From NCBI GenBank assembly GCA_903632075.3, contig CAHIKZ030000582.1, positions 1,387,501 to 1,451,500 on the forward strand: DNA of 64,000 nucleotides, in the 5' to 3' direction. Within the stretch, counting starts at the first letter, position 1. Each line of letters starts with the position of its first letter. The notes beneath the pieces were generated by a model that worked only from the letters and a program-made list of their open reading frames with translations, ran no database searches and was not told where the DNA came from. The translations under genes and the position numbers were made by a program. This DNA comes from Acanthosepion pharaonis (taxonomy: Eukaryota; Mollusca; Cephalopoda; Sepiida; Sepiidae). Below, in pieces: positions 1 to 9,623 of the stretch.

Positions 1-493
1 AGCAATCCTTCCTTTTTTCATTAAAAACGATAGACAAGGTACTACGGTTAAGCTTTTTATTTAATTTTTCTTGTGTTCTGACTAGAGCTTTCTTTTCTGG
101 ACAAAGGGTGTGTAAGAACTGTCCAAATGTTTTATATTTCCGGGCACTTTTGGCTATACCTTTAGCCATTATCAAGGATGATTCGATTTTTAAGCTTAAT
201 TGAGTGTGTGCGTTATGTGTATGTCTTAGTGTGTGATAGGGATGTTTTTAATTTCCGAATACGGTTAGCACATTGTGGCTTTGTTCGTAGTTAATATTGT
301 TAAGAGTTGGCTTTTTCTTTTTTATTATTAAAGTTTACATTATTTTTAGTCTTTTGTTTGCAGGTGGATGCAGTTAATATTTGTGTTTTCTACTAGTATG
401 TTCCTAATGGAATCGGGTAAGTTTGTGTGTGTGTTTAAATGGGTTCTAATGGAGCAGTGATCAGATAGGTGTAACGTAAGACGTCTGGATAAG
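1..493 (-). mobile_element. Penelope-like element (PLE) 3' end with truncated GIY-YIG domain
   Basis: Read on the minus strand, about 410-493 encodes LSRRLTLHLSDHCSIRTHLN, the half of a GIY-YIG endonuclease that follows the YIG motif. A stop follows the IRNILVENTNI segment, and the remaining C-terminus is recoverable in another frame down to VLTVFGN near 255. The whole stretch is closely similar to 6449-7095, which has the same order and orientation. The YIG strand itself is missing: sequence identity stops at 493, where a (TA)n array begins. Positions 1-250 correspond to the non-coding terminal segment and contain a decayed hammerhead-like motif (138-178). PLEs encode a reverse transcriptase followed by a GIY-YIG nuclease, and here only the nuclease tail remains. 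It is a dead copy and continues off the left edge of the window. Confidence 0.8.
138..178 (-). ncRNA. Decayed hammerhead-like motif in PLE terminal segment
   Basis: On the minus strand the order is CCTTGATAATGGCT, a 5-nt loop, TAGCC, then AAAA where GAAA is expected, then GTGCCC. It lines up with the better kept copy at 6594-6636. Loss of the G of GAAA and of the palindromic stem III suggests that it is inactive. Confidence 0.35.
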
Positions 494-512
494 CATATAT
501 ATATATATATAT
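494..512. repeat. (TA)n at PLE breakpoint
   Basis: Short TA array that starts exactly where the PLE fragment on its left loses similarity to its sister copy at 6449-7095. Confidence 0.9.
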
Positions 513-539
513 GTTATAAATATTTAAATAAATAAAGTT

Positions 540-900
540 GTGCTAGAGGCAGTTTCGCCCAACACGACCAATTGCTACAAAACCAAAACATCAACTTGAA
601 AAATGAAGTCATATACTTAAATCCCATCGTCACATCGAAACTTTCATATGGATGTCATGTATGGTGCCAAATCCGTTCAGAAATATCTAAACTGTCAGCT
701 GTATATAACCGCTTTCTCAAATCAACCGTTAAACGTGACTTTGAATAATGGGCTATCCTTCTTTAAACATTGTGAACTGACACAAACAAATGATTGTATT
801 AGACAACTGAAAACACATCACCTAAGGAATTTCAAAAGTAGCAACAGCGAAAATGGCTATCACATGCAACTTGTAGAAAAATGATGACATAATCAAATTC
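540..900 (+). repeat. Dispersed repeat X, copy 1, with residual coding
   Basis: An open frame at 648-884 (78 aa) includes YLNCQLYITAFSNQPLNVTL. A related stretch near 18010-18270 reads LNCQLYKNTFSDQILKIAL, so this is one member of a dispersed family with shared coding sense, not a unique host gene. I do not recognise the protein. It has no clear start context and no known motif. A transposon-derived origin is likely because both copies lie among mobile elements. Confidence 0.45.
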
Positions 901-996
901 TTGATGTTCGACACTACTTCAAATAAAAGTATACAAAGAAAAACACCATCAATAGTGGAAATAGCGATAACAGCTACTGGACTTGAGAAACCGATT

Positions 997-1033
<37 letters not shown>

Positions 1034-1145
1034 AGTGAAAGACTTAAGACTGCAACCGATAGTAGAACAGTCTGCCCTTTCTATGAATACCGAATGTTTC
1101 CTTATAACGCAACTTCTAATATTACTATATTTATGTTAGGCAATC
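901..1145. other. AT-rich spacer with (TA)n
   Basis: Contains one (TA)n array at 1002-1030. Nothing else is recognisable. Confidence 0.6.
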
Positions 1146-1910
1146 AATCGACCTGAAATTCCTTAAACCTGAAGCTTGCGAAGAAGGCCGGCATGCCAAA
1201 CCCTATCAAGCACTTTGGAGATATCTACAGCCACAGCAAGAGCTTCTCCGTTATTGTGAAGAGCTTTGTAAACAATTTCAGTTATGGCCGTAATCCCATC
1301 GGCTGTAGAACAGGCAAAGCGGAAACCATATTACTTGTCGGAGAGCAGATCATGGGATGTAAGGTCATTAACCACTTCGGCGTTGATTAAAGCTTCGAAG
1401 ACATTGCTGAAAGTGGTAGGAGACTGACAGGACAGTAATTAGAAGAGTCAGAAGAGTCTCCAGAGTTCTACAAACAGGAACAATGGATGAGGACTTCCAA
1501 CAGTCTGGAAAACAAAATTCATTGTGGCAGTAGTTATATAATTAGGAGAGGGCAGGGGCCAGTTCAGGCACACATTTCTTCAGAACAATGGCTGGTATCC
1601 CGTCTCCACCACTAACCTTGTTAGGGTCTAATTTAGAGTTAATGCCTAAGACGGGGTTATGTGCAACTCGCTCGATACAGCCTCAGTTCTAAGGGGAAAA
1701 TCTGGTGTGGAAACACCAGAAGAGTCCAGCGTTGGATTGAATGAGAATTTCCGAGCAAAGCATTCGCCCTTGTCGGCAGAAGAGGTCAGAACCTCAAACT
1801 GGTTGAACAAAGGAGCTATAGAGGGGTTGCTATTGTTACGTACGCTCTTGCAGAGACGCCAATAATCCTTGGAGCCGTATTTGCGAGATACAATACGTTC
1901 TTTCATTCGA
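1146..1910 (-). mobile_element. LINE-A: non-LTR retrotransposon RT relic (CR1/Jockey-like)
   Basis: The minus strand begins with an 86-residue frame (1646-1906) containing SRKYGSKDYWRLCKSVRN and SSADKGECFARKFS, the linker before the reverse transcriptase of a family common in octopus. In shifted frames it continues with KVSGGDGIPAIVLKKCVPEL, then CWKSSSIVPVC, LLSDK followed by a stop, YGFRF, and finally AVAVDISKVLDRVWHAGLL. The last segment is RT motif A, with its aspartate preserved. The copy ends before the YxDD motif, and it carries several frameshifts and stops. The 3' ends of what appears to be the same family lie at 19070-19270 and 43856-44115. Non-LTR class is firm; the exact clade is an estimate. 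Confidence 0.75.
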
Positions 1911-2103
1911 GCCGAATGTGGTTTACTTTCATTTGTACTTGAGTGCGCTACGTGTTTCGGTTGAGACCAAATTTTTCGTTAGGGAAAACAAAACAATGTC
2001 TTATCAGTATAGGATGCTGTTTGTAAAGAGAGAAACATGAGAGAGTTTGTGTTATTTACTTTTTTAGAACACCACCTATCGAGCGTTAGTAGAAGTCACT
2101 TGG

Positions 2104-2252
2104 CAGAAAAGGTGGAGTAATCTTTCTTCTTCTTCATCTTGTTCTTCTTCTTCATCTTTCTCGTTCTCTTCTTTTCTTCTTATTTTTTCTTCTTTTTCTT
2201 CTTCCTTTTCTTCTCCTTTTTTCTTTCTTTCTTTCTTCTTCTTCTTTGTGTC
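2104..2252 (+). repeat. Polypyrimidine (TTC/TTCTT)n tract
   Basis: About 150 bases almost purely C and T on the plus strand, built from TTC, TCTT and TTTC units. No gene in the flanks 1911-2299. Confidence 0.85.
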
Positions 2253-2299
2253 ATGTCCTTTTAGTAAGTATTGTATTTTTTATCTTCTTATCTAATCTA

Positions 2300-2945
2300 T
2301 GTTCTGCTATTCACATTTACATTAGCTCGTTAAGTAGTTTATGCTGCTTTAACTCTGACCATTCCATCAATATGTTCTGTGAGTGCCAAACATTCTAATC
2401 CCTCTTTCCTCATTATTCGACTTAGAAATTTCAACCGCCTCTTTCCGACAACATTTATTAAATATTTAAATGCATGTACTTGCTTCATTTTAATGTCTCC
2501 CGTTTGTAATTTGCATAATGGACTCTTTTTCTTCTCCTGACAACCATTACACTCTCTCTTCTTACAATAGGTGTTTTAATCCTTTCATCTTTCCCTGAAT
2601 TTCCCTATCGGTGTCTGCTATAAATACCGTGTCATTTGTATTTCTAATCTTAAGATTGTTGCCACCAATATAGAATCCTCGTAGGAATGCTAGTTCTCTC
2701 AGAATCCTTTCACTGTAAATGTTGAATAAATCCAATAAGAAGAAACTTGTCTTATGCTTCTTTCTAATTTTATATATTCTCGGAATTCATTTTCTTTTAT
2801 CTGCAAGCAAGGGGTTGGCTGCAAGCATAAGTTCTGGGTTAATTCAACATCCTTCCAAAATATTTTAAGCTTACCTAACAGTTCCAATAGTTCATTATGG
2901 TGTACTTTATAAAATGTCTTGACAAAACCTGTAACAGATTTCAGG
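2300..2945 (-). mobile_element. LINE-B: RTE-like non-LTR retrotransposon RT relic
   Basis: The minus strand reads FVKTFYKVHHNELLELLGKL, which corresponds to RT motif A of RTE-like elements. The two expected aspartates are replaced: the first by Gly just upstream, and the one in FDKV by Tyr. Further on, LKIRNTNDTVFIADTDREIQ occupies the YADD region, where YADD has become NTND. After a deletion it resumes with FLSRIMRKEGLECLALTEHI, the C-terminal region that also appears at 28700-28800. The plus-strand copy at 28080-28950 belongs to the same family. The catalytic centre is destroyed, so this is a dead copy. Confidence 0.75.
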
Positions 2946-3361
2946 TTTTATGTAAAATATGAATATGAAATTGAACTATAATTGACAACTATAATTAATT
3001 TAGTAATAGAAACAATTGCAGACACAAGTAAAAATAAAGAATAGAAAAAATAATAAAGCAAAAACAAGAACTAATAAAAAAAAACAGCCCTGGCGAAATA
3101 TATGAACGTAAAAATAAAAGAAATAAAAAATGAAAGTAGAAAACTAAACAAACTGAATAAAAAATTAGAGAAATAGTAGGAAAAATCTAACTGAAGTATG
3201 AAAGAATGGCAGAAACTCAGTGAAAAGTAAAACAAAAGCTTGAAACATAACCGATTCACAGCTGATATAGGTAATCAGAAAATGCTAGCATTGCGAGATA
3301 GATACGGAAGCAGATACTAAAGATAATGGAAGAGTATGATTCGAAAATAAAAATGCTAGCT
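2946..3361. other. A-rich, nothing recognised
   Basis: The plus strand is rich in A. Both reading strands give low-complexity Lys- or Phe/Ser-rich frames without motifs. Confidence 0.5.
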
Positions 3362-3432
3362 AAAAATAGTTCGTCTTCTCTTGTCGCTACCAAATTTGCT
3401 AAGGTAGCAATAAGAGAAGACGAACTATTTTT
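3362..3432. repeat. Near-perfect 30-bp-arm hairpin
   Basis: The left arm 3362-3391 and right arm 3403-3432 are inverse complements apart from two positions, which would be G-U pairs in RNA read from one strand. The loop is 11 nt. Length (71 nt) and pairing resemble a microRNA precursor or a tiny foldback element. There is no sign of a wider element. Confidence 0.6.
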
Positions 3433-3640
3433 TTTATCCCTTTTAAAATGCGGAGAGAAAAAAGTACCAAGCGAAGACGGCATAGTATGAGTAATGAGGA
3501 AAAATGAAAGGGAATAATATAAATAATTAGCACAGACTTTTACGCAGTGGAAACGAAATCTGTAGACGTTTCCAAACCTCAGTCTAAAAACACTAATTAT
3601 ACCTTATAAAAAACGAATCGATTAATTTATTATTACGGTT

Positions 3641-3986
3641 TATCAACCTTTTATGTAGTTCGGGTGATAGGAGGGTGCTTGCATTAACTGGAGTTCTCAA
3701 GTGGAACCTCATCTAAATACTGAAAGAAAGATAAATACATTGGAATTGAATCATTTACCAGGTCAGCTGCTAAGAATGTGTTTTTCCCTCACCAGAATCT
3801 AGCTTACACATATATTAGTCTACTATTTGTCCATGCTTAAAATATTGCTGCCACATAGTGATTTTCTAAGTGGAGCTTAGACGTGGCAGAAGGCCGAAAG
3901 TAGGGGAGCTCCCATTGAGGATCGAACTCACCACTCAGTCATAATTCTTCTAGCGAGACAAGCTTGCTATCCATTACACCGCCTCA
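3641..3986 (-). mobile_element. tRNA-derived SINE
   Basis: Minus-strand 3986-3910 reads like a tRNA head. A GCGGTGTAATGGATAGC segment corresponds to polymerase III box A and D-arm, and GAGTTCGATCCTC to box B and T-arm. A non-tRNA body follows and ends near 3640 in an AT-rich tail with repeated TAATAA. It has no matching acceptor stem, so it is not a functional tRNA. It sits directly after the end of the gypsy RNase H relic on the same strand, as if inserted there. Confidence 0.6.
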
Positions 3987-3989
3987 AGA

Positions 3990-4985
3990 AGCCCCATATT
4001 GCTTTCACATATGGTCCGGTGATGCCGGAGTGTCAACATGCAGAATGGTTTTGCAATTCATGTACTCAATATCGAAGCCAAATGCCGTTAACATCAAGGC
4101 CCCTATTATAATTCTAGAAGACGTTAACTTAGATATTTCCTTCCTAGGATTAAATATGAAGTCTAAAGGTCTATTGTCGGACCTTAGTCGGATTTCTTTC
4201 CAATCAAGAACTCATGAGCTCTATATACTGATCTATCAAGCCAACGCTTCTTTCTCAATATTTGAATAGTTCAATTCGGGTTTTGCCAATTTTCTCGAAA
4301 GATACATAATAGGATGACCATCCTGAGTTAATATTCCCTAAATTGAGTGTTCAGTTGAGTCAGTTGTTACTAATATTTCCATTCTAGGGTCGAATATTTC
4401 TATTACTGGCTACTTTGCAAGAGCAGCTTTCAAATGCAACATGTTCATTTGTTCAAATAAATTCCACATTCTTTTTTATTACTGGGACAAAATGTTTTGT
4501 CAATTCGGAGTATCGCTCTACATATCAGCTGTAGATATTTACAAGTCCTAAGAAAGATTACAATTCTTTTTTGTTCTGAGTTACTTCTTGTAATATTTTG
4601 TCAATTAAGGATTGGTCTGATGATATGCTATAGTTAGATATGGAATATCCCAAAATGATATTAGTGTTTTGCACACTTTTTTCGTTAATTGTTAAACCAG
4701 CATTTTTTAACTTATTCAAAACCATATTGATTTTCCATTTTACATATTCGTCGGCAATTTCACCAACACAAATATCATCCTGGTAGCATGTTGCATTATT
4801 ATATCAATACAGTAACTTGCTCTATAGACCTTTGAAAAATCATTCTAGCAGTTTTCCTTCCGTACGGCATTCCTTTCCATCTCAATAACCCTACTGGCGT
4901 GTTTATTGTTGTTATTTCTTGAAAGTCTTTGTCAATAGGTATTTGAGGGTATGCCGACTTTAGATAAGTTTAAGCGAATTTTTTC
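3990..4985 (-). mobile_element. Ty3/gypsy pol relic: RT and RNase H
   Basis: The minus strand reads, in shifted frames: YLKSAYPQIPID and ITTINTPVGLLRWKGMPYG (RT); CYQDDICVG, the catalytic YxDD box with both aspartates present; a connecting region; AKPELNYSNIEKEALA and HEFLIGKK (RNase H); and SSRIIIGALMLTAFGFDIEY ending in HVDTPAS, the gypsy RNase H end where HADALSR is usual. There are several stops and at least three frameshifts. Protease, integrase and LTRs were not seen nearby. The SINE at 3641-3986 abuts its downstream end. Confidence 0.8.
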
Positions 4986-5221
4986 ATACTCGCAATACAT
5001 ATGGTATATTAGCGCATGCAGAGCAAGTGAAATTGGAACACGACAGCGATGAAGATGTACTGTAAGTCTGAAATTAATGGGGATTCTGAAGTCGTCTTGT
5101 GGCTGTGGTTGAAACCAATGGGAATTTTATTGAATAGATGTACTCTTTGGTATTTCAAGATATTTTTTGTGCATTTTGTGTAAATATACATCTTAAAATG
5201 AGATGTAAGTATTATTTCAAT
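4986..5221. other. Nothing recognised
   Basis: Unique-looking AT-rich sequence between the gypsy relic and the mariner relic. Confidence 0.5.
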
Positions 5222-5960
5222 TTTTTCGGCCTAAAGACGACTTCGGAATCTCCTGCAACTCTGGACGTTCTCCTTTTTTAAGTTAGTGAATGCTATCATA
5301 ATCCTTGCCTTCAATTCATCTTTGCTGCTACAAGGAGTTTTGTTGCTCTCTCGCTCAGTTGCGCATAACAGAAAATAATCAAAATGGTTGCGGTCTGGAA
5401 AGTTAGATGGCCGGATGTAAGGGGTGATGTGGTCACAGAAATTGTCTGTCAGCAATGACTGGATCCTCTTACTTTTGTGGCGGGATGTAGAGCTCTGTTG
5501 CCAGAGATAGCATCATCCAGTATCCACCCTCTTGACTCAGGGCAAGACTATCTCCTTAAAGAAACTTGATGTAGGCCTCCGTGTTCAGTCTGAGGTACTC
5601 ACCATCAAACTCGGTAATTCTTTTCATCGTTCAGAGTGAGTTTTCCGAGCTACCGTACCTTCGTTATCACCATTAGAGTCCTCCATCTCTTTCCGAGTCC
5701 TCTACACTCTCGCCAGATTGACCCTCAAACATTTTGAAATGTTTGTATTGGAGATCCAGTGCAAATGCCAAGCAGTACGTCATACCTTTTCCAAATTTCT
5801 AGCCGAGTGAATTTCGTCGCAGCGCTTTTTTTCTCACTGAGAGTGCTCAAATGAGCCTACTATACGGTGATGTAGTTGACAACATAAAAAAAAAAAAAAA
5901 AAAAAAAAACAACGTGCATGCTCGAAATTAAAAATATAAAATGACGGAAATTTAATCATC
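5222..5960 (-). mobile_element. Mariner-like transposon, internally deleted copy
   Basis: The minus strand starts near 5810 with a decayed helix-turn-helix region and a KEMEDSNGDNEGT linker. It jumps from an ITEFDGEY segment directly to LRLNTEAYIKFL and ends with DNFCDHITPYIRPSNFPD and SSKDELKARIMIAFTNLKKE. The part of the transposase containing the first catalytic aspartate is missing. The 15-kb copy shows the same junction. The stretch 5820-5960, including a poly-A run at 5886-5909, matches the 5' flank of the 22-kb copy. The family is IS630/Tc1/mariner; the DDxD subgroup is not certain. Confidence 0.75.
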
Positions 5961-5975
5961 GGATCCTGTATGTTC

Positions 5976-5994
5976 GTGTGTGTGTGTGTGTGCG

Positions 5995-6032
<38 letters not shown>

Positions 6033-6066
6033 TAGATAATATTAGTGGTCGATACATAAATACATG

Positions 6067-6107
<41 letters not shown>
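5976..6107. repeat. (GT)n, (TA)n, (GATA), (TA)n compound microsatellite
   Basis: GT run near 5977-5999, TA 6001-6030, short GATA, then TA 6069-6107. It yields a spurious Tyr-Ile/His-Thr open frame on the minus strand. Confidence 0.9.
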
Positions 6108-6108
<1 letters not shown>

Positions 6109-6177
6109 CTAAGAGGACTGAATACAGAGAGAAATCAATGTCCAGGAGAGAATATCGATATGATATAAAAGGCTCAA

Positions 6178-6403
6178 ACACTAATATTCCAAGTTTATAA
6201 TTTTTTTACATTGGAATCGTAATCAAGATCCACATCATCAGACCTATAAATTCAAAAAAAGACATTTGATATTGAAAATTATATGCTGTTATGTTTACCA
6301 CCTATCGTCACTGATAATTTCTTTTGAATTTGTAGGTCTGATGATTTGAATCGTGATTACGATTCCAATGTAAAAAAAGTATAACCATTGAATATTAGTG
6401 TTT
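6178..6403. mobile_element. Foldback (MITE-like) element with hammerhead-like arms
   Basis: The left arm 6178-6255 and right arm about 6320-6403 are inverse complements over about 80 bp. Both share ACATTGGAATCGTAATCA and CATCAGACCTA blocks and end in the CACTAATATT outer motif. The 65-bp centre (6263-6320) recurs in opposite orientation at 7380-7445. No ORF. A (TA)n array follows at 6409-6433. It could be a PLE-derived or retrozyme-like short element. Confidence 0.6.
6335..6370 (+). ncRNA. Hammerhead-like fold in foldback arm
   Basis: TCTGATGATTT is followed by a perfect 6-bp stem (GAATCG/CGATTC, loop TGATTA) and then CAATG, where an active hammerhead would have GAAA. The mirror copy on the left arm (6208-6245, minus) keeps CTGATGA but has a weaker stem. 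The architecture is suggestive, but the core is incomplete. Confidence 0.3.
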
Positions 6404-6448
6404 CAGATATATATATATATATATATATATATAGTTTTATATTTAGGC

Positions 6449-7095
6449 AGCAATCCTTCCTTTATGCATGTTTCATTAAAAACGACAGCCAAGGTACTGC
6501 GGTTAAACTTTTTATTTAATTATTTCTTGTGTCCGAACAAGCGCTTTCTTTTCTGGACAAAGGGTGTGTAAGAACTGTCCAAATGTTCTGTATTTCCGAG
6601 CGCTTTCGGCTATACTTTTAGCCATTATCAAGGATGATTCGATTTTTAAGCTTAATTGAGTGTGTGCGTTATGTGTATGTTCAGTGTGTGGTAGTGATGT
6701 TTTTAGTTTCCGAATACGGTTAGCACATTGTGGCTTTGTTCATAATTAATATTGTTAAGAGTTGGCTTTTTCTTTTTTATTATTAGAGCTTCCATTATTT
6801 TTAGTCTTTTTTTGCAAGTGGATGCAGTTAATATATTTGTGTTTTCTACTAGTATGTTCCTAATAGTGTCAGGTAAATCTGAGTGTGTGTTTAAATGTGT
6901 TCTGATGGAACTTTGATCATATAGGTGTAATGTAAGACGTCTGGATAAACATGTGGTTGTGTAGCCGATGTAATTATTTATGAGTCCGGTTTGGTGAGGA
7001 ACGCAGTTCCTTAAAGGGCATTTGAACTCATAGATAATGTCCGTTCTTTGTAATTTTGACTTAGTTGGTGTGTTCTTATTTTTGAGGATACACAT
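6449..7095 (-). mobile_element. PLE 3' end: intact-frame GIY-YIG nuclease and terminal segment
   Basis: A 130-residue open frame (6703-7095) is the best kept PLE nuclease frame in the window. It has TDIIYEFKCPLRNC with its cysteine pair, then NNYIGYTTTCLSRRLTLHL (the GIY-YIG core with the catalytic Arg region), HLNTHSDLPDTIRNILVENT, and the terminal NVLTVFGN. The downstream terminal segment 6449-6702 contains a hammerhead-like motif (6594-6636) and ends in AGGCAGCAATCC, which recurs at 31648. Upstream, where the RT should be, the element is cut at about 7096 and replaced by an oppositely oriented PLE piece. The nuclease fold may be readable, but no RT is attached, so it cannot transpose by itself. 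Confidence 0.85.
6594..6636 (-). ncRNA. Hammerhead-ribozyme-like motif in PLE terminal segment
   Basis: On the minus strand: CCTTGATAATGGCT, loop, AGCC, GAAA, GCGCTC, GG. Stem II pairs GGCT with AGCC. GAAA is intact. The AGCGCT that follows is self-complementary, as in dimer-acting hammerheads with a very short stem III. The CUGAUGA box is diverged (CUUGAUAA). PLE terminal repeats are known to carry hammerheads (established for the group). Activity of this copy is doubtful. Confidence 0.5.
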
Positions 7096-7109
7096 TTATT
7101 ACAAAAACC

Positions 7110-7250
7110 AAATGCATATTAATTACATGATGATTCTTCTCTATGGCATATTATAAAGAAGTATACTACTCCTATTGATCCGAATAAAAAAATCAAACTT
7201 ATTATCTATTATAAAAAATTTAAGACGGCCAACCTTATCCTCAGATGCAG
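7110..7250 (+). mobile_element. PLE linker fragment, head-to-head with the previous element
   Basis: The plus strand at about 7175-7240 reads KKIKLIIYYKKFKTANLI, the PLE linker that precedes the GIY-YIG domain (compare LNIYYSKFKTSNLV on the minus strand near 32230). It is inverted relative to 6449-7095, and the two pieces meet at about 7096-7110. Confidence 0.55.
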
Positions 7251-7379
7251 AATTTTAAATTTCGGGAGCATGTATAAAATTAAAATTTTATTTCCTCAGA
7301 TCGCATCTGTATCAATTAATTTATTACTGTCATGTCTGCAATCGGCGAATAACGGGAAGATATGCGTTGTCTTGAAATA

Positions 7380-7445
7380 AATTATCAGGGACGATAGGTG
7401 GTTTACATAACAGCATTTTAATTTCGATATCAAAAGCCTTTATTT
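7380..7445 (-). repeat. Second copy of foldback-element centre
   Basis: The reverse complement matches 6263-6320, including TGCTGTTATGT and CACCTATCGTC, in inverted orientation. The flanks 7251-7379 and 7446-7783 show nothing recognisable. Confidence 0.5.
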
Positions 7446-7783
7446 GGTTTCATTCACAAGACAATCGCCTAATGACTTCTTAATCTTCTGAGAAATTTCA
7501 AGTAAGGCTTGACGCATATTCCCCGTGAAAGCGACAATGACATCATAAAGAAATTTAATCAATGACGTCATACTGGTGATTAAACTATCTGGGAGACTGT
7601 TCAAACATATTAAAGCCCAACCTCTGACTGATGTTATACAAAGTCGGTGATACCGTATATTTACAAGGAGGTACTGGAAAGATATCGGCTTAAACAAGAT
7701 GACTTCCTCCAAGAGACTAAAATCTTTCTGTCACTATCACAAAATATATACAAACATACGGCCAAACAGACACGCGCGTGCGC

Positions 7784-7789
7784 GCACAG

Positions 7790-7862
<73 letters not shown>
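7784..7862. repeat. (CA)n(TA)n compound microsatellite
   Basis: CA run to 7803, then TA 7804-7862. The three overlapping open frames here are artefacts of the array. Confidence 0.95.
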
Positions 7863-7864
<2 letters not shown>

Positions 7865-8386
7865 CTTTTTGTTGTAGTCGATGAAATAAATTGTTCAATA
7901 AATAGAGCAATGTCGCAGCTATTATCCTCAATTTTTGCACGTCGGATGAGATCCTTTTAAATCAGCTACTACAACAAAAGAATTCTCCAATTACCATATT
8001 AATAAAAAAGCACACTCTTTTTTTTAAATTTTCAAAAATTCAACTTTAGCTTTGCGACCGCACGCTCCAAAATTTCTTACCGTTAACAATAGCACATTTC
8101 TAAAAAAAAAAATATATATATTTCGATTCCCATCTAATCTTTCGTGTCCCGTTATTACCTGGATGTGTTAAAAAGAAACAAATCAATTTCCATGCTTGAT
8201 GATGTCTGTATGAACAGATGAAAGTACTAGCAAAAAAAAAAAAGACTTTATACAACTTGAATTTATTAAAAACAGGGATCATAACATTCATCTAGAGGTT
8301 CGTGGGTTAATGTAATTTTAATAAATTTGTTTGCGAAGATATATTCTCGCCATTTATATCATTAACTTCACTAATCTGTTTTTGTA

Positions 8387-8388
<2 letters not shown>
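7863..8388. other. AT-rich, nothing recognised
   Basis: Contains poly-A runs (8101-8111, 8233-8245) and short matches between TTTGTTGTAGT (7869) and ACTACAACAAAAGA (about 7968), a weak inverted pair. No motif-bearing frame. Confidence 0.5.

Positions 8389-8437
<49 letters not shown>
8389..8437. repeat. (TA)n(TG)n microsatellite
   Basis: TA 8389-8425 followed by a TG run to about 8437. Confidence 0.9.
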
Positions 8438-9223
8438 ATTTATGAAAAATCTTATAAGAGAAAAAATGCGGAAAGTTTAGGCCGGTAGACGAAATAAAAT
8501 ATTTTTTTAAATAAAAGGAGCGTCTCCTCAAATCTGATTAGCCACTAAACATGACGTTTGAAGTAACAAAAATATATTGGATGAATAAATAAAAACCCAT
8601 TGCTTCTCGAGAAGAATGGATTTTTTAACGGTTTTCTTTACCTTCCGCATACGGAAGAGAACACTTATAAAGTTTCGAAGATCTGGACGAGTAAAATTTT
8701 GCTTAAGTGGCAAAATAGAACCTCGCTTAGACACAACGCTGTTCGGAGTTCTAGCGTCGGATCCTGCAACTATTTACCCGCAAAGAAGGACAAAGATTCC
8801 TATACTACCAATATATTTACGTAGATGATCTGATGCTAAAACATATATTAACATAAGATTGATGCTTTTAGGATTATCACTGTCTTATATTAATTTAAAT
8901 TGTGTAAATTAGTTGTAGACCGATTAATTTCTGCCATTAAAACTATTAATTACAAAAGGTTGTAATTACGATATGCTTACAAAGAAAACGGTATTATATA
9001 TATATATATATAGGTTGTAAAAAAATGCAGTATATGATTCTAAATATAATGATATAAAATACAGAGTCCCCAAAACAAAAATATTGTCTGTAATGGATTA
9101 ATTCAAGCATGCTAGCAATCACTCTGCAAACTATGTTAGACTATATCGATATCGACAGCTATAATAATAAAGCGCATTGTACGTGTGTTCGTCTGTCCGT
9201 TTTTCGATCTCGACGAATCATAA
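8438..9223. other. No recognisable gene; short (TA)n at 8995-9012
   Basis: Two overlapping open frames (8600-8824 and 8616-8828, 70-74 aa) show no family motif and overlap each other. I could not support either as coding. Just before the gypsy LTR, 9158-9210 carries a (GT/CTGTCC)-rich segment of the kind seen at transposon ends. Confidence 0.45.
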
Positions 9224-9419
9224 GATGAAGTAACAGGTAGTACCTGTAGAGTAGTCCTGCTTTACCTCCCTTGTCAAGAAATGGTATTTGCCTTCACTAT
9301 AAAACCGAACATGAATTAATAGGGGCAGATTTTAAGTTCTTCGCGTTAACGTGTTTAGACGTCAAAACAAACAAAGACTTCTGTCCTCCTGTAATTTAAG
9401 ACACTTAACTGACGCCACA
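9224..9419 (+). repeat. Left LTR
   Basis: Shares with the right LTR the blocks GAAGTAA, CCTTGTC, TATAAAACTGAGC (ACCGAAC here), CGCGTTAACG, AATTTAAGACA and the GACGCCACA end. TATAAAA at 9298-9304 is a plausible core promoter. Confidence 0.65.
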
Positions 9420-9448
9420 TGGTGTCCAAAAGGAAAGAAAATGTTACC

Positions 9449-9483
<35 letters not shown>

Positions 9484-9623
9484 TTGGAATACACAAGTGG
9501 ACTAAAACAAATTACAAGTTTGTTTTTTTTAAATTATAAAAATATTTTCTTTGCATTTAAACTACAAAGAGTTTTTAAAGTAAAAACAAAAAAAAAAATA
9601 ATAGAAAAACAACTTTATTTCAT

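Noticed and set aside
3964..4269. 101-residue plus-strand frame
   Set aside because: Antisense shadow of the gypsy RNase H relic on the minus strand and of the SINE head.
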